DNA from: Perkinsus olseni
Taxonomy: Eukaryota; Perkinsozoa; Perkinsida; Perkinsidae
NCBI GenBank assembly: GCA_013115135.1
Contig: JABANP010000085.1
Coordinates: 1-64,000, forward strand
Direction of reading: 5' to 3'
Length of the DNA stretch: 64,000 bases
Below the pieces are notes generated by a model. It saw only the letters and a list, made by a program, of their open reading frames with translations, searched no databases and was not told where the DNA came from. Within the stretch, counting starts at the first letter, position 1; the number at the start of each line of letters is the position of its first letter. Positions 58,101-64,000 of this stretch are shown here, one piece after another. The translations under genes and the position numbers were made by a program.

Positions 58101-61100
58101 CAAAATTCTTGAAGGTAGTTGGTATACGTGTACTCCCATTTTCCTGCAAATTGCACTAAATGTATTTTAACCGGTTGAATGTTGATCCGCAGCCAGTGGA
58201 TGTCAACTGGGGTCTTCAAGTTGCTGATGCTAGTCTTCATCTGGGTGAATCGCGTAACTGCTTTGTCGAACTTTTCCATAGGGGGATGGGCTCCCCCAAA
58301 TCAACTCCGATCATCGCCATAATCTCGTTGAAGGCAACCTGAGAATCACCAGTTAGCGTTTCTTCTGTTGTATTCAAATTCATGAGTAAATATTGAGAAA
58401 TTCGATCAAGTTTTCGCAACGATTTTCAATAAATTATTAGAATCCGATAGCAAGCAACTATACTACAACATCGTCGCTCGCGTGAACGCGGTTCAAGTAG
58501 GGTGAATAACGAAAATTATGGTATTACTATGACGGTAGAAAAATCAACGCCCTCTGATTGAGGTTTTACGTAAAGCGAAAGTTGCAATAAATTTTCAACT
58601 TACTCGCTTCAAGGAAAGTTCTTCTTTATAAAAACTTATTTGAATATATTACACACTCGTAGGGACGAAATCGTGAAAAAAACGCTATTTTTTTCAAATT
58701 TTTGGGGATTTTTTCCCAAAAATTTTCTAATTTTTCAAATTGCACAGCCTTACGCCTCTCCTCCTCGAAGTTCTCCACCAAGTCCTTCGCTCCATCCGCC
58801 AGGAAATTGTTAAACGAATCTTGAATTGAGTCCAGCCACAGGAACGAGTGCTCCAGGAACTTCTGGCGATACTCTAGGCACTTCATCTCGGTGTTATCGA
58901 TCAATTCGCTAACCAAAGCTAGCAGGCATTGCATCTGGAAGTGCTCTTTCAACTCGTTAAGGTAGTCTCCAGTGCCTGAAAAAGGACAAAATTTACGGGT
59001 TTCTTCAAAACCGCGAGACCAGATTTTTAAGGTTTTTTCTATTTCGATCGATCTATTAATTTCCAGACCGTCGGAGACATCGGGCGCGTAACTCCGTCCG
59101 ATCCGATGCGACCCTTCCCGACCACTACCTGAGTCAAGCCTTTGCATGACGGTCCCGATAGCAAAGAAATCTTTCAACCATCCATCAATAACCCCCCTCA
59201 GGCACAGCGATCCTTGAGAGCCGCTTGCCAGCGTGAAGGCTGGTTCGAAGACAATCTCCGAATCTTGCAGCTCGATTTTCACATCGAAAGAGGCTGCATT
59301 TCATTCCGAGCTATTATGAGAGGATCCAAGATCTCGCAAAGATACTGTAGCGAAACGGCCACCGCCGACACCAGGCCCTCAATGACGATGTTGTTGACAA
59401 AATCGACGTAACTCTTCCAAGTCTCCGCCGTTTTCGAGACTTTCAGCGCCTCCGAGCTGTCTTTGATGAGCTTGTGAATCTCCTTGCCGTCTTCCGTCAT
59501 CATGTGCAGCTTCACGCCAACCGCCGCCTTATGGATGCTATCAAAATCTTCGGCAGACATCGGCTTCGGTTTTCTCTCCAGCAATGGCGCCTGGCACCAT
59601 CTCGCCAGAATCGCAGAGATCTTCCGGAGATTGCTCTTCACAACATCCACAACAGACGACACATCACCGATAACTCCCTCCGCGAGTGCGATAAAATCGG
59701 GTATCCGGTCTTCCCGATTCCACCGCAAGTCCACCAAGCCCGGCGACAAAGTAGTATCCATTTTCTGTATGCGATCCGCAAACAGGGGCTCCTCCACCGG
59801 AAGCAATTCCGTCAGCACAGAATTATATTTTTGCACAACAACGTCGAGTCTCCCTGTCCACTCCCGATAAGTGTTCGCTCTCTGATACATCTCTAAGGCC
59901 GCTTCCGGCACCTCCAGACCGAAAAGAAGGAAATATCGCACTTCTCGCAGCAGCCGAACGAGCTGAGGATCGAAATTGACTTTGAGAGTGCCGGTCTTCT
60001 CCAGACGCCTCAATAAGCGCATCTTCAGCTTCTCCTTGGCAGAGTCGACACAGTCGGCCTCCCAACCTTCGAACCTGCGACGGAAAAAAAGATATTTCCG
60101 AAAAAATTACGAAAAATAATGTTCATGTTAATCGTATAACCTATGATTATTAAATCATTGAGACTTGCTCAACCGCGATCTTCATCATATCAAAGAAAAA
60201 AGAGAAAACCGTTCTTTCATACCTGTTCCTCAAAGTCTTGCACAGCGCCGAAAAAAGATATTTTCGATGAAAATCCCGAGATCCGTAGTCCAAGGAAATT
60301 TTACTCCGTGATTTTACGTAAAGTTGAGTTTTCCGCAAAAAAGCGACGGCCCGTATTTTTCATCTCGTGAGAAGCCAAATACCATATTGAAAGCCTCAAA
60401 CCTAGGCAGGAGATCCAGCTCAGATATTAGGCACTTAGCGCCCCCTTCCAAAAAGATTTTACCGAACCGCGTCTTCATAGCCCTCGCGTATCATAGGTCT
60501 TATACCGTCATAAAGAGACAGAAAAAAACCTAGCCTTACATCTGCTGCTCGAACTCATCCAAAATTTTGCAAAGCGCCGAATGAAGTCTTTCAACCTCCG
60601 CAAAATCGTCCGGTTGTTCCTTCACCATCTCGCTGTATACCAATATTTTCGGCATCGGTCCTGCCACCCGACTGCGGAGAGACCGAGCCCAGTAGATAGC
60701 ACCGGCTACTGGGGGCATCTGAAAGACAGGAATTAATCCGGAAATTTCCGGAATGATAAAAATTATTCACGAGAAACCAGAAGAAATACATTCCACGACC
60801 CTCAAGATTAAACGACCAACCTACCGAAAATCGCCCGATTCTTACATTTTCAAACAGTGGAGCATCATCAGTCGCCGAGCATATCTTCATCTTATTATCA
60901 AGATACAGCCTCTGCACCTCGATCAGGTCCTCATGGTACTGCCCCAACAGAGCAGCAAAGCGCCTCTCAAGCTCATCCTGTAATATCGCCCTCTCCAGAA
61001 GACCCTCGAAAGCGTCAAACAACTTCAGCCGACCCGGGATGGTATCCAAATCGTCGAACCCACTGCCCAGAACCGCACCTAGACGCTGGTCCAAGTTCTT

Positions 61101-63335
61101 AACCGCAGACCGAAACTTGTAAAAATCATGGTCAAAAGCGCGCGCCCCGACGTCCATGATATCATAGGACACCGCCTGGAAGACCTCCACAGCCTGTTTG
61201 AACTCCTCGAAAATTTGCTGCAGCGACGCGGTCAGCTCCCGACCCTTGGTACCACCAATTTCGACCCTCTCGAGCTTGAAAAACTGCACTATCGTCTTGG
61301 TGAAATCGAGAATATCGCGGCATCTTTCCCGGAAAGCATCCAACCTCACGAAGAGGGCACTGGTTTGGATCCTCCAGCCACCTTCCTTGCCCTGTTGCTC
61401 AGCAACATCTCTGTAAAAAAAGTACTTGTCGCGGAACGCCGTACAAATTTCCAAAGTTTTTTCCAATTTCTCGACAGCTTCGTTCGCTTCTTCGTTCGCT
61501 ATCATCGCGAATACTTGGGGACCGTTAACAAATCGACACGCTTGGGCGATGATGCTGTTGCAGATTTGCCTGAGAAGAGCGAGAGCACCAAAATCAGTTC
61601 CACGCCAAAAGACTCAGTTTTCAAATTTTCCACTTTTTGCAGTTCTTTACGTTTCTAGCTCCGTTTCGTATAGGAAAAGTCGTCTTCCCCTTCCGTCAAC
61701 AATTCGGCGAAATTTGGTATTGAAAAACGTTTCCGCCTTCACAAATCGACACGCTTGCGCTGCTGCAGATTTGTGCGACACCGAGAGCACAGAAATCAGT
61801 TTCACGCCGAAAAAGTAAGTTTTTGCTCCTTTTTACGCGTAAGAAAATTCCATCTGCCCCTTTCGTCAAGAATCCGTCGAAATTTGGTATTAAAAAGCAT
61901 TCCCGCGTTATTATTACCTCATCAAGACGACCAGCCGTGCCGGAGTGTTGTAGTACTTCGAGTGCTTCCAGACCAACAAAATCGTATGCAGAATTGGGTC
62001 GAACAGCTTTTCCAGATCCGCAAAGTCGACCGCGTCACTCGCCAACTTCTCGAAGTACTTCGTCAATGACGACAAAAATTTAACATTATCATTTGCTTCG
62101 TCACGAGCACGCTCAACTTCCTCCTGCAACCTTCGGAATGGTTCGACATAAGTACTCTTATTCTCCTTCAAGATGCTGAGAACTCTGCGCAACTCTTCCG
62201 CTTCAAGTTGATCATGGACCTGGTCAAGTGAGAAAGATACTCGCAAAACCGCGATTTCATTCCAGAAATTTCCGATATAATTGGATTCGAGAGACGAAAA
62301 AACCTGTTTTTTGCAAATCGGAATTTCCGCAAAAAATTCGATACTTCTACGTGCAGGGCATGCCTTCCGAAAGCTGCAGGAAAAATTTATGCTACTCGCA
62401 CGACCACAACTCCTAAATTCCCTCTCTGCCGCCAAATTCCATCGAACGCACGCATCAACCTAAGATACTACCGAGTTGAGGTTGTTGGCTTTGAGCTTCC
62501 AGAATTCGACCTCGACCATCGGTTCAGGATTTCTCGTCGGGTCCTTGAGAGCCGCTTCCGGCTCCTGTTTTAAGACATGCTTAACTTGCTTCGTCCAAGT
62601 GATGAGGGAGCTCTCCAAGGCGTGGATCCTGTCCTTCGCGATCTGCGAAAAAGTTGGTATTGATAAAAATATTCGTTAAGGCCTGTACCGTTTCCTGCAT
62701 GCCGGGGCCGTCCGACGGCGGAGTCGTCTGAATGGATTCTCTCGGAGGCAACGGGAGAACCTGGCAAGAACCGATACCGAAATGTAACGGTTAAATGAGG
62801 CCACTACGCCGCATGCAACGATAAGCGCACGTAGGGTGAGAACGACAGTCGAAGAATTGATAACTGCTGCTGTTGAGTTTGCTCCGACATAGAATAGCGG
62901 CCACAATTTTTCCGAGTAGTCTTCCTTCTATGGAATACCAGAGAATGATGTAACCCTAAACGAATAAAATGCACCACCCCAAAAAAAAGAGGCCATCAGG
63001 CCGATCGGCGAGGCAGCCATCACTCCCCATCGCCGCTCCAATCGCTGGGCCGCCGTTCTCGTGCAGCGAGTTGCGCTACTAGTCATGGTGGCCTCATTTT
63101 TACAGATTGTAGTGCCGGTAAATTCTTGCCATACCAAAAATCCGCCAACTCACAAAATAGAGACTCCGCAAACTTACAGTTCTCCCATCCATCAGTCCAT
63201 GGGTGACGTGAAGCGTCGAGAGGAATCCGTAGAACTTGCCGAGGAGGTCCTTAGAAATCAAGTCCGACCAACCTCGCTGGTTCAAAGGATTCGACAGGGC
63301 AGAACAGTACCTTATCAACGACCATGATCGACCTA
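41066..63335 (-). CDS. Outer-arm axonemal dynein heavy chain, beta class (5' end unresolved)
   Basis: Motor ATPase of the ciliary outer dynein arm; it pulls on doublet microtubules to bend the axoneme. Well over 20 exons on the minus strand cover tail, linker, six AAA modules, stalk and C-terminal domain in the normal order, with GT-AG introns. Beta-class signatures include [17 protein letters not shown] in the tail, [13 protein letters not shown] before the linker, [19 protein letters not shown] in AAA1, [19 protein letters not shown] before AAA4 and [14 protein letters not shown] near the end, as in Chlamydomonas ODA4 and human DNAH9/11/17. The last exon ends [16 protein letters not shown], stop 41066-41068. 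The first recognised exon begins near 63335; the start codon and earliest exons were not found and may lie beyond 64000. No disabling change was seen in the exons read. Confidence 0.93.
43140..47370 (-). other. Dynein AAA5 and AAA6 exons
   Basis: AAA5 pieces: [28 protein letters not shown] (near 47110-47210) and [20 protein letters not shown] (near 46720), with short introns between. Following exons hold [20 protein letters not shown] and [17 protein letters not shown]6 is the large exon at 43840-43150 ([59 protein letters not shown]). Intron boundaries between 44140 and 47370 were only partly resolved. Confidence 0.7.
47841..49330 (-). other. Dynein stalk and microtubule-binding domain exons
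   Basis: The first coiled-coil helix lies at about 49190-48960 ([20 protein letters not shown]) and continues in the next exon from 48672 ([16 protein letters not shown]) after an intron of about 300 bases. The microtubule-binding tip holds [37 protein letters not shown] and [20 protein letters not shown]. The returning helix is [19 protein letters not shown] to [19 protein letters not shown]. Confidence 0.85.
49380..50190 (-). other. Dynein AAA4 exons
   Basis: An uninterrupted P-loop [19 protein letters not shown], preceded by [19 protein letters not shown]. The region after it ([41 protein letters not shown]) is typical of beta heavy chains. Confidence 0.8.
50190..52030 (-). other. Dynein AAA3 exons, P-loop split by an intron
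   Basis: The P-loop [12 protein letters not shown] is interrupted by a 425-base intron (51519 GTAAGG to ATACAG 51095) in the same Gly codon and phase as in AAA1 (GCG G|GT ACC). Walker B is [16 protein letters not shown], and the sensor region is [23 protein letters not shown]3 regulates the ring. Confidence 0.85.
52480..53520 (-). other. Dynein AAA2 exons with altered P-loop
   Basis: The P-loop reads [13 protein letters not shown] (near 53321-53360) and is not split. Ala replaces the last Gly of GxxGxGKT. Walker B is [16 protein letters not shown]. An intron of about 300 bases (52740-53040) separates this from [19 protein letters not shown]2 in dyneins usually binds ATP without cutting it. 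Confidence 0.8.
53440..55010 (-). other. Dynein AAA1 exons, P-loop split by an intron
   Basis: AAA1 is the main ATP hydrolysis site. The P-loop GPAG-TGKTE is interrupted by a 445-base intron (54624 GTAGTA to GGTCAG 54180) in the Gly codon (GCA G|GT ACG). The rest follows: [19 protein letters not shown], the Walker B region [12 protein letters not shown], and the sensor region [20 protein letters not shown]. Confidence 0.85.
55090..57392 (-). other. Dynein linker (DHC_N2 region) exons
   Basis: Begins at [20 protein letters not shown] and includes [59 protein letters not shown] and [20 protein letters not shown]. The linker swings across the AAA ring as the power-stroke lever. At least four introns interrupt it (near 56540, 56160-56280, 55900 and 55640). 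Confidence 0.7.
57600..63335 (-). other. Dynein tail (DHC_N1 region) exons
   Basis: Exon blocks run approximately 63335-63170, 62762-62667, 62645-62480, 62223-61912, 61550-60835, 60722-60538, 60077-59120, 58975-58740, 58340-57600. Recognisable segments are GLMDGRT joined to [11 protein letters not shown] (donor GTAAGT, acceptor CTTGCCAG), [38 protein letters not shown] and [18 protein letters not shown]. The tail binds the intermediate chains and the neighbouring heavy chain. Boundaries are by eye. Confidence 0.7.
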
Positions 63336-64000
63336 AGATACGCCCTCACGAGTGATAATGATCCAAACCGACGAACAGAAAGGTCGCGGGGGTTTCAGGT
63401 TATGCTGGTTCCACCTCTGACCTTCATTTCAGCAGGGTCAGGCCGCTTCAGAAGCTTTCACGTGTGTGCCAGTTTCGAGTCCAACGCTGTCGCTGGCAAG
63501 ATCGGAGCAAGCCTTGCCCCGACTGTGACCCGGCAATGGCTCAACGATGAGCTATCTGTTCCGTTGTTCACTCAGCCCGAACGCTGTCACAAAGTTTCCA
63601 CACCGGACTAAATTTCCATCGTCATCATGAATTTTCCACCAACAACCCTCCCAATAAAGGCGTCAGCTTCTCGCTTCACGAAGGGGGTTCAGAAAGGAAC
63701 TATCCGAGCTCACCCCTCGCCCGTAGAAGTGGAAATCGGTCATTAATTTCGCGCACCGTCGATTTTTTCCAAGCGAACAGTGGCTGAGCTCATGCGCAGC
63801 GCTCCAAGATCGAATACTCGCGTACGAGTCCCACTGCCGACTTCTTAGTCGGCCAGACTTCATTGATGCCGATTGAAACGCCTCACGGGAGCCCGATTAC
63901 CGTCGTATGTAGTACAACTTTTTGGCGATGAGCGACCACCAAAAAGCAACTTCCGCTTCGTTCCAAAGGTCGCGATGGAAAATCTTAGTGCCGATTGAAA
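63336..64000. other. Sequence upstream of the first recognised dynein exon
   Basis: No exon could be assigned with confidence. The motif complementary to GTATCTTAG at about 63331-63340 may be a 3' splice site leading into the first recognised exon. If so, further 5' exons lie here or beyond the window. Open plus-strand frame 63324-63611 has no recognised domain. Confidence 0.3.

Noticed and set aside
1..64000. tRNA, rRNA, CRISPR arrays, bacterial operons or phage genes
   Set aside because: None recognised by eye. Spliced genes, a dynein and eukaryotic transposons argue against prokaryotic origin; a covariance-model tRNA scan could not be run.

Overview
The window is nuclear DNA of a flagellated eukaryote with many spliceosomal introns. 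The clearest gene is a roughly 22 kb, intron-rich outer-arm axonemal dynein heavy chain of the beta class, on the minus strand from 41066 to about 63335. It uses the standard code, and its GT-AG introns are a few tens to a few hundred bases long and rich in AAATTTTC-type runs. Together with expanded, decayed gene families this suggests an alveolate protist, possibly Perkinsus-like. That identification is inference; no marker gene in the window proves it.

Bases 1-4800 are a nest of DNA transposons. A large cut-and-paste element, cut by the window edge, carries a broken transposase. An internally deleted relative (1343-2360, 4-bp duplication TCTA) and a hAT-like element (2728-3665, 8-bp duplication CATGCACT) are inserted into that transposase, and removing either one restores its reading frame.

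Bases 4800-40140 hold decayed copies of one repeating gene cassette. Its parts are S (small predicted secreted Cys-containing protein, plus strand), G (spliced GNAT acetyltransferase with a signal-like N-terminus, minus strand) and U (UbiA-superfamily membrane prenyltransferase, often a divergent pair around a TIR element with CACTATA ends). The inferred ancestral order is S(+) G(-) U(-) [TIR element] U(+). Four versions are seen: 5595-7861 (S joined directly to U), 9000-15720, 16772-25725 and 31800-40140. The last two are interrupted by a gag/protease retroelement. Best-preserved genes are S1 (5595-5987), the GNAT copies (10375-11529, 18072-19198, 33895-35033) and UbiA copies at 6965-7861 and 24691-25587. 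Most others carry stops, frameshifts or deletions.

Bases 25725-30805 are poorly resolved and contain two more UbiA relics. A PIF/Harbinger transposase relic lies at 40210-40476, just before the dynein gene. The dynein is read 5' to 3' from right to left: tail (63335 to 57600), linker, AAA1, AAA2, AAA3, AAA4, stalk with microtubule-binding tip (49330 to 47840), AAA5, AAA6 and C-terminal domain (stop at 41066). Its extreme 5' end was not resolved. The dynein works in ciliary motility. The cassette genes would act in or through the secretory and membrane system, but their substrates are unknown.
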